Source of the DNA: Mnemiopsis leidyi | Lineage: Eukaryota; Ctenophora; Tentaculata; Lobata; Bolinopsidae | Length of the DNA: 64,000 nucleotides | Reading direction: 5' to 3' | Assembly: GCA_000226015.1 (NCBI GenBank) | Contig: JH152741.1 | Coordinates: forward strand, 51,934-115,933 | Part shown: piece by piece, positions 1 through 12,800 of the stretch | How positions within the stretch are numbered: the first letter of the stretch is position 1 | How the letters are laid out: each line of letters starts with the position of its first letter | Program-made: the position numbers and the translations under genes | The notes under the pieces: model-generated | Told to the model about the DNA's origin: nothing | Database searches by the model: none | Seen by the model: only the letters and a program-made list of their open reading frames with translations

Positions 1-27
1 GTCCGTCCGTCCGTCCGTACGTCCGCG
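1..27. repeat. GTCC tetranucleotide microsatellite
   Basis: Tandem GTCC units with one GTAC variant at the very start of the window; probably continues upstream. Lies in the intron before the first visible ILK exon. The rest of 28-872 is intronic sequence with no exon that I can support; the ankyrin-repeat exons of ILK must lie further upstream. Confidence 0.7.
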
Positions 28-689
28 CGCACGCTCCTTTATCAACTTAATTATGTATACGATTAAACATAGGTTTAAATGCCTCAGGCCGCAGAATGTA
101 TTCCACATCATGAAATGTATACATAATTGCCTCGCAACAACTACAACAAGATGTACGATCAAACAGGGAAAACAAAAAAGTAAAAGTAAAGTACAATCAA
201 AATTCTTTCAAACTTTCGTTTTGTTGAGTAATTTGTCGAATGACAGAGAGAAATGAATGTATGAGCACTATTTTAATCTCAGCTCCGACTAAATCCTTTT
301 AACGACTAATTCACGCCAGAAGCATAAACACAACGCAGCATGAATAAATGATGAAGGCAGCACATACAATACAATAACGACGTCATGCTGAGCTGAGTTA
401 AGATATTTGAAATAAACGATGAAAAGAACACGCAATTGTGTCTAAACTTTGCGCGTGCAGCGTGGAATTTTTCAACCGAGGCTGCATCGAACGGCTGCGA
501 GAATTCGCGCGTCTGATTTTACACGTGCAGAACAACTAACCGAAATTACGTCTGGTACGAGGTTGCGTATTTTCATTCCTCGAGGTTTAATGACATTTAA
601 AGCGACGGCAAGATACGGGAAATTCAGCGGTCGCCTGACACAATGAAAGCGGCCACAATTCTTGTTATAATATATATCATATACTCTTT

Positions 690-750
690 GATGGCCCATT
701 AGATGTCAGCCCGAGTAGGGCAACAAATCAAACAATCGCTCTAACTCAAT
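690..750. mobile_element. 3' tail of a dispersed repeat (LINE or SINE type)
   Basis: The segment starting CCCATTAGATGTCAGCCCG (about 697) closely matches one at 47502-47546. Both end in GGGCAACAAATC followed by a short degenerate A/T/C-rich tail, as seen at the 3' end of non-LTR elements. No coding part is visible beside it. The family is unidentified. Confidence 0.4.
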
Positions 751-872
751 CATAAATGTGGAAAGCGTTTAGATTTAAAATCAATTGTTCACATAATATA
801 ATGTAGAGAGTAAAGAAATTAGTTGGCTGAGTGTACAACTTAATTAACTAATTAAATAATTATAAATTTCAG

Positions 873-3800
873 ACCTTGACCTGTACTGCAGACAGCCGGA
901 AATAGACTTCAGGACGATAACTATGGGAGAACTGATCGGCAGTGGTAGTGTTGGCGAGGTATGTAGTATAGATTGTATAAATTGTATACATCGTATACAT
1001 TGTATACATCGTATACATCGTATACATTGTGTACATTGTGCTATGTAGATCACTCATCAATGACTGTGTACACTTTACATAGTGTATCGCTCTTGTACTT
1101 GTGTATTATAAATCATAGGCAGGTCATTATATTTTGTGGGTTATAATTCGTACATTTGATGTGGAAGATCAAAAATGTGTTCTCGTAATATACCGTACAT
1201 ACCTTGAACACAAATACTAGTACCGCCTGTATCATGTGTTGTAATGTTGACAAACGCAAGCACCCGTCAACACAGGGCTCAACAATACAAAGTCAATTGT
1301 ATTTAAAAACCAGCTGTATTAAACCGCCAACTGATGGCAAGCTCTGTGTGATAGTTTTAACGACCAGGTATAACGACTAGTGACAGATTTAGACAGATTT
1401 AGACAGATTTATACAGATTTAGACAGATTTAGACAGATAAGCAACCTTCTGATAGCAGTCTCTGAAACTTGCGAATCTATGATCTCACCTTATAGGTCAC
1501 TCCAACGTACAAAAATCACGTGTGTTCACTGTCCATGTTTTTACACACACACGTAATGTGTGGTGTGTTTGAAACTGTACTCTTGCTTTCAGCACCTCTA
1601 AAAGCCTGACTTTTGCGGTGATACAGTATAAAACCTGCTTCCAGGCGCGCTCTGTGAAAACTACATGGAATTTGAAATACATTTTTAATTACCTACAAAA
1701 CTGAATCTGGTGTTGTAGTCATTGTCGATATTATATAGAAAATATATACAGTAAACCCTCGATTTACCGGGCCTCTATTTACCGGGTCCCTCTATTTACC
1801 GGGCCTCCTTCCTTTCCCCCGAATTTTTTCAATATTTTCACGTTAAAAAATTGTTTTCTTCAAAATTTGGAAATTTTAAAGAAATCACGTGTCAAAGCTT
1901 GTAATCTTAGGGTCGTTACATTATATGGCCCTTCTGTACCCAGTTAAAGCATGCTATACTGGCCAGATAAAGATACACAAGACACAAGATATTCGACAAG
2001 GCCATTGAATATGAGTTTTGAATAGCAGGCTCCGGCACATGTGCCATGTGACACCGTGATAGGGCCCTAACATGCAAGCTGACACACATGTACTGATATA
2101 TGCAACTTAACCACGGCAGATAAAACGATCGACCTTGAGATTACTGATTGAAGATGTATTCAGAACGTTGGATCCATTCTCACAGTTCTAAATCCCTCAA
2201 GGAGTACTTTTATCAAGAAATTTGATCAGAATGACATTTACATATAGCTATCAATAACTGAATTACTATTTTGGCCAAAATTAGGCCATATTTTGGTCAA
2301 ATTCTATTTACCGGGCCCCTCTATATACCGGGCCTCGACCCTTTCCCCCGAGAGGCCCGGTAAATCGAGGGTTTACTGTATGTAGATTGTAGAATCATAA
2401 TTTATACTTCGATCATTTCAAGTTTCATGTGTTCACGAAAATCAAAATTTCGAAATGGCAGTTATTTTAAAATGGCAGTTATTTCGAAATGGCAGTTATA
2501 AAGCTATAAATCGAAATAAAGATACCCATCCAAGTATGGCCCTAAAAACCGCCTGCTTGAACCTTAAAGAAACCCTGTAAACCTGACCCTGCTTTAGGTG
2601 ATATATGAAATATGATATAAATATGATATATGATATATCTCGCTTTATATTGACTTTACTTTTCAGATCTACAAAGGAAGTTGGGGCAGGTATCAAGTCT
2701 GTATCAAGAAGTTACGAAATCAGAACCTCTCTACTCAGCAACTCAAGCAGTTCAACGAGGAAGTCCCTAAACTTAGGTTGAAACCTTTCAATCATTTAAT
2801 TTTAACTAATGATTGGGAGATGAAAAAATAGCGTGCCGTTGTTGTATTTAAGTGTTTTAACTTAAGCCTCTGCCGGCTGCAATCTCACTTGCATAAAATG
2901 TTTCACTTCGAGGCGAATACTTATATATGATCTGCAGGAATAGTTCTACTAAGAAATAAGTTGAACTGTGACAGTGATATAAACTTCATGAATCTAATGA
3001 ACAATGCTTCCTACAAACACGCTGCCTAGTGCAATATGCTGCCTAGCAATGTGCTAAGCAAAATTCTGCTTGCCAAAACACTGTTTAGAAACATACTGCC
3101 TAGCAACTTGTTCCAAAGCAACACAATGCCTAGTAACATGCTGCCTAGTAACACGCTGCCTAGCAACACGCTGCCTAGTGACATGCTGCCTAGCAACACG
3201 CTGCCTAGCAACACGCTGCCTAGTAACACGCTGCCTAGTAACACGCTGCCTAGTAACACGCTGCCTAGTAACACGCTGCCTAGTAACACGCTGCCTAGTA
3301 ACACGCTGCCTATCAACTCAACTCTACTCCCCAGGTTGTTCACACATCTGAACATACTGCCTGTCATTGGAATGTGTTCACACCCTCCTAACATAGCTGT
3401 TATTAGCGAGTACATTCCTTTGGGATCTCTTCACACTGTCCTTCATCCAAAGGAAGGTTAGTCAAGGTTATATGACTCATTTCTAAGTTTCTGTACTAGA
3501 GCACATAATGGGAGTGTATAACACAGAGCTGTAAATTTTAGTCAACTTATCTAGATCACACTTTCTCAAGTTATCTACCACACTTTCTCATGACATTTTT
3601 ATAATTTTTCTTACAGGCTAGCCTTCTAAATTTAATACGGAGTAGGTCAATAGTAGTTTAACATGTGATTAAAACTGCCCTGTCCAATGTATGTTATTAC
3701 AGAGTAGAAGCCGGATATTAGTACAGTATCTCAAACTACACTTTAAGTCAAATTATTTGAAAATGTAAGTCTGAGATACACAAAAATTAAGGGTTTTGGA

Positions 3801-6800
3801 TTGATTTTGGTGAGGAATGTACACATGTAAAAATTGATCAATTGTGACTCAAGTAAAATTTCGATGGCTTGAAACTTAAAATTTCAAGTTATAACTACAA
3901 GCCCGCCCCTAATTAATTTTTCCGCTAAAGCTATCAGTTCCCATTATGGCGAATCAAGAAAACTCATCATTTCAAAATGTAACCAAATATTAGCTATAAC
4001 TGTAACGTGAAAATGATGTTAAGAGTTTACAAGCAGCACTGGCTAAGTTTTTGACATAAACCCAAGCGTGACGTAGCAGCATGACGTAGGCAGAACTTTT
4101 ACTGGGTGGAGCGTCATATGACTGTATTCATTCCTGAAATTTTTAACGGATTACGATTTAGACACATTAACCTCGCTGAGACTCGAAAAATTTGAAGTTG
4201 GAGCAAAAGGCACCACCGAGATTCGAACTCGGGATCTCCTGTTTACTAGACAGGCGCTTTAACCAACTAAGCCATGGCGCCGATGTACAAAATGAAAACT
4301 AACCATATTAATAGCAAGCGGCGTGTCCTCTGAACTGGAAGCAGCTCTGATTTCCGCAGACCTAAGATAGAAGTTTATTACTTAATGCGACTAATAAGGA
4401 TAAAGCTGGGATAAATGAAAATGAAATTAAGATTAATTCGGCTATCCAACCTGCAACATTTTTAATTGTGTTTAGATTAAATCTTGTTAAAGATAGACTA
4501 CAAACTTACTTGTTTGCATAGACTGTCGCCGCTGCTGCCTCTACGTCTCATGCTTCTCTTGGCTCGGTTAGCTGATCTGCTTTCTAGCAGTTCGAACAGC
4601 TCGCTGACAGTCATTTCTCCATCTTCAATTACTAAGCCATCATCATCTGCCTTTGATAGTGCGATCAAACCTGCGATAGGTATGTTCGCATTATTATATA
4701 TATGCTTCATTGACATAACTTACAATCCTTAAATTCTTTTAGGATGATTAAAAGGCTTGTCGAAAGTTTCCAGAAATAATAATTCTGACATTACAACCTA
4801 GATGCAATTCTACCTGAATTCATTATTTACCGAGGAAAGCTGCGATGACGACCAATTTTAGAGTAGCAGACATTATCAGTCCTGTCTTAGCTGAGATTAG
4901 TGAGATTAGAAGGCTAGATTGGGGCGAGATGGGTCATGTTTTATGGAGCGCGCGAAATAGATTTTGTCGAAAGGAGTTTTTCGGGGCAGTGCTTACTACT
5001 AAACGCGCGCACGTACGTATCATCGTAGTTCGATTCAAAATATGCGTGATTTGCGCGTTTTTTAAAATAGAAGAAGTGTAAGTCCACAAATTTTGATTCC
5101 ACTATAACTTAGGGTCAGTCTAACCGATTTTATTGATTTGAAAAGCGTGTTAAGCAGTATTTTTTGGATTTTTCGCACTAGGTTGAACATTAAACCGAGC
5201 GAGCGTGTAAAATGCAAAAAATAAAACCTTGTTATGACCCCCCCTCTTCTCTAAATGTTAGAGCCTTAATCTTTTTCCTTAATAAAGCAATTAGCTGGAT
5301 TCTACAGTATATTGATTGCTAGCGCCTAGCACTTTGGCTGTAGATGGATGTACAGGCACCTCGTTAAGAGGTAATATATTTCAGCCAAATCGCTGGCCAA
5401 CGGCAGATCTATAAAAAACTTAGCAAAATCATTTATCATACGTCGATAATATTTATATTCAAACTTATTCTGGAAGGAGACAAATTTCTATCATTTCTAT
5501 TTTTCCGTTATATTGCGTTAAGAGAAGCATATAAACCGACACACACACACAACACGGGCTCACGCCTGATCTTACACGATTAGAGTGTAGAGGTTCCGAA
5601 AATAAGTTATATGCCTATAAAAAACGTGTTCTGATATTTGCATTTTGAAATTTCGGCTATTGGGAGACAGCATTCCAAATTTCAAATCGCTGGTCGGCGG
5701 CAACAATTTATTGAAGCAAAAAGTATGGAAAATGAACGATAATTAGGGTGCATCCCTTAGTTTCGATAATCTCAAAATTATGTTATTGGTAAGCACCAAT
5801 AATGTTTAAGATATTTTATTAAAAAACGCCCGACAAGTCACAAAATATCTGAAGTAAAAGCGTCCAATGTTGTTTATGTGAAGTATGAAGAAAAATGCGA
5901 AAAGAAGAAGCGGACGCAATATTAAATCGGCACCAAGTAAAGTACACCTTAACAGTACAAATCCAAACTTGACATGCCCAATGGGTAAATGCAAAAATTG
6001 ACGGTTAATCAAAGAACGGTTAATCGAAGTTTTTCTGTAATTTGGATAATAATTTACGGAATAAAAAAGTGTCATTCATGACAGCACTAAAATATCTAGG
6101 AATGAAATAAAGAATAATATTAAATACAGGCAAGAATCAACTAATCTTTTTAACCGATGTAGAAGAAGGATGAAAATGTATAGTCGGGAAAGAACGTCAG
6201 TTAAACTACAAGCAGTGACAACTGTCCAGTTCTTCTTGTTGTTTATGATATGGACTTCAGGTTAATTAAGTGGTCTTAATTAACCTGAAGTCCATAGACA
6301 TCGCTAGGACTTCTAAACTAGAGTTACGGTTACGCTAGACTGAGAAACATTTTTTGAACATCTATAAAGAACTGGTTTTGAGATTTGAGACCAAATAACT
6401 ATGAATAAGAAAGTAACTGAACATTCCATGGTCCCTCAAAATAATCATCAAAGCACCCTCGAAGTCCGCTATCCCGGAAAAGCCTTAACCGTTACTTTGC
6501 CACGCTAGTTTATAGCTGCTCTTAACCAAGGCACTATAAGTTACAAATCACATTTGGAAACTAACAAAGCTATTAGTTAAGGTAAAATGTCTCGACGTAT
6601 GTTAATTTACTTTCATGTGGTTTAACAATAACCACCCAATCATATGGTTAGATGTTGGCGGGAATTTTGCATCAGCCATCACTTAGTGATCAATCACGAA
6701 TTTAAGATTTATTGCTAGGCATCTGATTAAAGTGAAGGCAAAACTGCGGCATAAAACGACTTTCAACAATTGCAGCGTAATTGAACCACGATCGTATAAT

Positions 6801-9800
6801 AGCTCAATTGAAAACATATGGCCGGTGGGTAGTTGGTATATTTCTTTGGTTACTAAATGACTAAGGAAGCAGGAATTCCATGAGGTTAGCCTGTTTCGAA
6901 ACACCTGCTTAAAATTAAACCTCGCGGTTTCGAAATGCAGTCAGTTAGAACCACATAGCTATTCTCCTCGAGATGCAAGTATTTTCAGAAATATAACTCT
7001 AGAGTATAGGAAGAAATACCTTTGAACAAATCCAAACACTTCAAAAACACAGTTATGTCATTACGCGAACTTGTGAAAGTGTTAGGTTGGAAATAATGGA
7101 GAATGAAACGAGGGTATTTTCACGTGCTATACAATGTTCGTGTCATTGTCACTTCGAATCGCATTTCTGACCTGCTTTTGTTGGATATTGTGACGAAAAA
7201 CCGTTGAAAGTTATGGATAATATTTGTGCTTGGATCACGTGTTTAATCTTAAAAATGAGTATAAAGGTCGAAGCATTATTACATTACTGCCATAGCTATT
7301 AGCTATTTGTGTTGCAAAAGGAACATCAGAAAATAGGACAACTGCACAACTTAATTCGTCTCATTGCTCAAGACCGGCCGTTCTAAAATCCAACATTTGA
7401 TCAGAAAGTAGGATGCAGCTCTCTAAGGCAGCTTACCAAGAAGTGCGCGACCTAGCAGAGACGGCCGGTTTTGACCAGGCGACAGTCCTCCCAGTTAACC
7501 TGTCGATCGAGCCCGGTTTAGTGGGCAATCCGGAGACTGCGCTATCCGGTTAAGTAGTTCGTTATCTGGACCTCCAATCAGAGCATCTCACGCCCAATTA
7601 GGTTCTATTACGTGTGGTAACAACGTAAACAGTGCAAGTAATTACGGAAAGACTGCTGGAAGAGGGCTCGCCCAGAGGGTGGTGGTTAATGTTATCCCGG
7701 TGCTGTCGTGACCAGCTGCTCTGATTTTTAATGACCGCTCTATTGATACAGTATTCTAATCGCGTCTGAAAGGTTTGAGACTAACGAAGATGGTTCCACC
7801 ACCCGTGTAGACGACAAACTGGAAATTTATCAGGATCATTTGCATGATTTCATAATGGGAATATCTCTGTTGACTGTTAAGTACTGGCTCGAAAAGTTAT
7901 GTCAACGTCAGTGTATTTTAGTTGAACCCAGCAGCCAAAGTGAATACAACTTTTCATTCGATGGAAAAAAAAAATTAATATGACTCACAGATGGCACGTA
8001 AATACTGCATGCCAGGCAGGGTTTGCTCTGCTAATGAGATTCAGTGCAGGTGTTATTTATATTTATAATTGCATGCCCTTCGAAAACGTCACATATTGCA
8101 ATGAACAGCACTGAAGTTAATTGGAAGAGTTACTGACCCTGGCCCTGGAATTTCATTGGCCGGGTTTTATTGCAGCGTCACTAAATCTCTCACGAATTGC
8201 TCACTAAGAGAGCACTGTAGGCCTCTAGGCCAAGGAAAGAACACAAACAGCAATCCAGATCTTTGAAAATTTTTAAAATCGCCTATCACTAGCCCTAAGA
8301 GTGAAAATACAAGAATGAGTGGAGTTGGCTGGAATTGTCGGTGCTGTCCTACCTGGTGGTGCTATATAGTAGGTCCCTTACCTGCTTCCTCTGGCGTTAA
8401 CTATGTGTTAACTCACTGCTAACTAACCGCCCGAGTCGGCCAATGACGTCAAATTGCGACACCCAATCAGCTGTCAAATCATAAGCTCAATAGTCCAATA
8501 AGATAGGAGAAATGCCCCAGGACGAGAGCACATGCACTTAGCAGGTAGTTATGATGCCAGGCTGATGACCGAATGGAGGAACTAGTCCGAACAAAGGTGA
8601 AGTAGTGGAGCTGGAGGGACTACACCCGGAAATAATATACACCAGCAATTCTCTGAACAAATCTCAAATGTGGTATACTTCACGGTTAAAATCGTTATTA
8701 TCGTTAAATAATCTAGGATAAAGAATTAACTATTACAGAAGGTTAACGAATTAAACAGGCCTTCTTGCTTAGTTGGACTAAAATCACTATTTTAATTTTA
8801 CTCAGAACCTCGAATTTCTAGTTGTTAAGATTACGCGTTTAATTCATGAGTTCCTTTAGTTTAGTTATAAGCAAATTGGTTGTACAATCGTAACAATAAA
8901 ACACGTCTCCAACAAGAAAGATCACTTAAAACTCGCTGTAAAAAGAGATCTATATCATATCTGTACAGACTAGGGATGTGAGAGGTGTAAGTTCTGGTGA
9001 AACTTCGTGACAAACAATGGAGGTTTCTTACATGTAATTTAATTGTTGCTTCTTTGACAATGAAGTTTCTCTGGCTCATTAATCAGACCATAGCAAGTTT
9101 GACCTATAAAAGTCATGTAGGAATATTTAAAGTTTTGTGAGTCAACTCCAAGAATTTAATTTAAAGTTACGTTTTTTGCTTTTTCCAGAAATTATTTTAC
9201 GAATATTTCGGAAAGCATAACTCTAGGATCAACCCAGCTTACTACTTCCCGAATGATTGAATTTTTAAATCGTTAAACTACTTTCCAAATAATTTAACAG
9301 TTTTTCGGGAAGTAGTCTGCAAATTTCCTGACTGACAACTGCCACGCGTGCGCCGATTGAATGAGCAGGATCTTGTCTGGGTCCTATTCCAAAACCGGCT
9401 CAGGAAGTATTAGTGGTTTTAGAATCAGAGAATTCAGACTCACGTTATTTTCGGTGAATCAGCTAAGTATCTACTAGCTTCGGAAGGTTCAATTTCAAGT
9501 GTAACCTTGAAAGTTGGACGCGGTTTGGTTGGTTAATTAGTGAATTTAAAAAACGATTGGTTAAAATGTTAGTCCTAAAATCTTCTGGTAAGGATGCTGA
9601 AATTTCCTATCTCTGCCGAAGCATTATAGCATAATGGTCTCTGATAATGGTCTCTGAATGACTCCCTCAAACCAATCACTGCTAGATCAAACAAATCAAG
9701 TAAATTCATGGTGACAATTAACATTTAGCCTCGCTTACAGAATTAACTGCTGCCTTCTCTGTACAATCAATATCGTGATTGAATAGCAGCGAAAGATCAT

Positions 9801-12800
9801 GATGATTGCTAATATAATCATTGCATCTTTAGCAGTTGTAAGGCCCAGCAAACGAAATTGTGGTCATGCTGATCGTATGAGCTTATAGCAAATTGTTCGT
9901 TTTGTAATAATGTCTGAAAATTATTGACAGCTGGTTCGATTTATGTCACCTTTCTATCATAGATTATTCTTCGGTCGAAATTTATTCTCACAAAGTTGGG
10001 TGAGCTTATACGACAAGTTGCAGGTGCCAGTAAGTCAATAGGTTGTGCCAATATATTACTATATAATTATAGGGACGGCCTGCTCTTTTAAAATTTCGTC
10101 CAGAATTTGTAAATCTTAACATGTTCACATATATGTATATTATGTACGTATAAGTTTGACCAAGTCATACTCAACCTTTATTAAGGTGTCGACAACCAGC
10201 TATATGATCGTAACGAGCTCGGCCAGGAAAACGTAAAATAGAGAGACAAAGATTGATAAAATACTTAAGTAGCACCAAGGCCAATGATGCGATGGCAGGA
10301 TACGATGCCATGATTGGCCGGAGTGGATGTTAAATGACAACGTTTTGGAGAGATCTAAAATTAAGTTCTAGAATTAGGCCCAGTGAACCTTTAGCTTCTG
10401 ATGCGGATTTAAGGAGCTGCCTTTTTATCCTAAAAATGTAATTTGTCCATGCCGTCACGATTTTAGATTTGTCTCCGTGACCTTTTTCTGCCGCACCCAT
10501 TTAATAAAACAACTTTTTAGGTGGAACATATTTACCTCCGTTTAAATGGCTGCAAGGATATCAACAAATTGACATAGAGCATTCAACTAACCACCTTGTA
10601 CGAATTTTATTGAATCTCGCTAAATTGTCTGGAAATTAACTGTACGTCAGTTTGATTGGACCTCGCGCTAGTAAATTCAATAACCATTCCGTCGCTTAGT
10701 TTAAGGTGGACGTACTTTAACTACCAAAAAGCGAATGAAATTGAAATTCCACATTTTTAATATTAGGTCGTTCAAAAAATTGCTGAAGAATCGATTAATA
10801 TGGCAAAAGGATGAAATTGCAAAAAAAGGTTCAACAAGATAGCAGTGTTGCCCCACATTGTTGAAATACCATCAGAATTGTGGTTCTGCAAAAAATCAGA
10901 ATATGTGCTCTGAAAGTCAAAGAATTAAGAGGCCATTTCCACGCTATCTATTGCGTGAGTCGTATGTTTTAAGTTAATGTAAGTTAATTAAGAGGCCATT
11001 TCCACGCTATCTATTGCGTGAGTCGTATGTTTTGAATTAATGTAAGTTTTCCACGCTGTATGGGCCGGGGGATATGAAGTTTAGCAACGGCAATGGAAAG
11101 CTAGAAACCTATGAGTTTATTGTATCTTAGCGTATAGAAAGGAAAGGGTGATTCAATCTCGTAAATTACAAAATTGATAGAATATTGCTAAACTGTCTGG
11201 AAATTTACGTCAGTTTGTTTGAGCTTTGAGTTAACCCACAATTCCTAAGAGAGAATGCTGTCATTTCGTTTGAATTAAAAGGATCTACGATAGTATTTAA
11301 AACAACATAAAGAAGCGTTCGACAGACACGTCGCGTCGACAGGGTTTCCTACTAGGGCCGCCCCGCGACGAGCAAAGCAAAGCAGAAGCGTGACGCATCA
11401 GTGCAGCAAGCTGCAGTAAAGCAGTAAGAGTTCGGGAGCACAAGCCAAGTTTTTGATCCATGCTATATTTTAGAATAATGACATACAAAGGACAGTAAGA
11501 ATAGGACTACTGGGTTTGATTTTCCCTTTTTTTCCGTTTTCTGGAGTGGGGGAGAGGGCAAATTATTTCCAGACGGCGCTGCAGTCCCCTGGCGTCTCTT
11601 TTTAATGGGCTCGATTGAAAATTAACGACGGATAAAATTGTTCAACAAACTTCAACAACTGAAATAATCTCACTTGAATATGAAATGTCGTTGGGTTTAT
11701 CACAATGGCTATTTAAGATTAAGTCTAACTCCCATGATTACAAATACATAATGCTAATGGTGTAGGCCAAGTGAAGATATCTTTGCTATTCATAACCTCT
11801 CTATAAATATTCTAAAAGTATTCATAACCTCTCTATAAGTATTCATAACCTCTCTATAAGTATTCATAACTTCTCTATAAAGCCATAAATGTACTACGAG
11901 GAGTTAGAAGAACAAAGGTGTCTGGCAGGGTTTACTTTGTTCTATGATAAGCATGTGAATGTTGTCCAGCCCGGTCGACAATACACGTTCAATGCCGCCA
12001 AACTGCTGAATATAATGGTATCCTAAATGCTAACCTCGAGTGAGAATGCAGGTAGAATGTATTAGATGGCTTGACGATACATACGGATTTAACAAGTTTA
12101 AATTCCACTGAAACAGAGAGTATGAAACCAAAATATTCAAACGAAAAGCTTAGCAAGTCGCGATATCTGTGCTGTTAGAACCTTCGCCTTTAATGATGGA
12201 TTTTTTCTGTTCGCGCCGAGTCTTTAGAGAACCGAGGATCTGTGTCTGATAACTATATTTGACTATTCGACTCGAAAACCGAAAAATCGCTCCAAAACTG
12301 CCACATCATGTCGCCTAATTAGTGTGTCACGTGGCATCAAGCTGCAAATGATTTAATACCCCTCAGGTATTGCTCCACACGATTGGCCGAACTGCAGAAT
12401 CCTTGATCTGGATTCAATGATTCGGCCGGTCCGTTTAGCGTTACTAGCAGGGACCCTTTATAGCAGTATTATTTGAGTGGCTCTGACACGATTCAACAAG
12501 GAAACCTCTATGGATTTAAGTTGGCTAAAATATCTCTAGTACACGTTCAAGTGGACTCCAATGGTCTCATGCAAATACTTTTACCTGCAATCTCTCTTAG
12601 ATGCGTGTCCTTACTCCTTGTCAAAGAAGAGGATTAACTGAAACTTTTACGTGGAATCCCCAAATCTTCAGTTTTGGCGATTAATGAAAAGACCGGCCTG
12701 AAATTCTCACGTGCGCATCATGGCCGGTGGTCGAGCTGTCCTATCCACCACGTGCGATGATTAAACTACCGCTTTTCAGCACGTGAAAGAACCCCTCACA

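Noticed and set aside
844-1060. Cys/Ile/Tyr repeat frames on the minus strand
   Set aside because: They read through the GTATACATC microsatellite and an ILK exon on the other strand.
3026-3415. 129-residue minus-strand frame of GSVLL repeats
   Set aside because: Translation of the 15-bp minisatellite; no splice context on that strand.
5806-6075. 89-residue minus-strand frame in the giant ILK intron, considered as a further nested gene
   Set aside because: No splice signals of quality, no signal peptide followed by a sensible mature region, composition typical of AT-rich noise.
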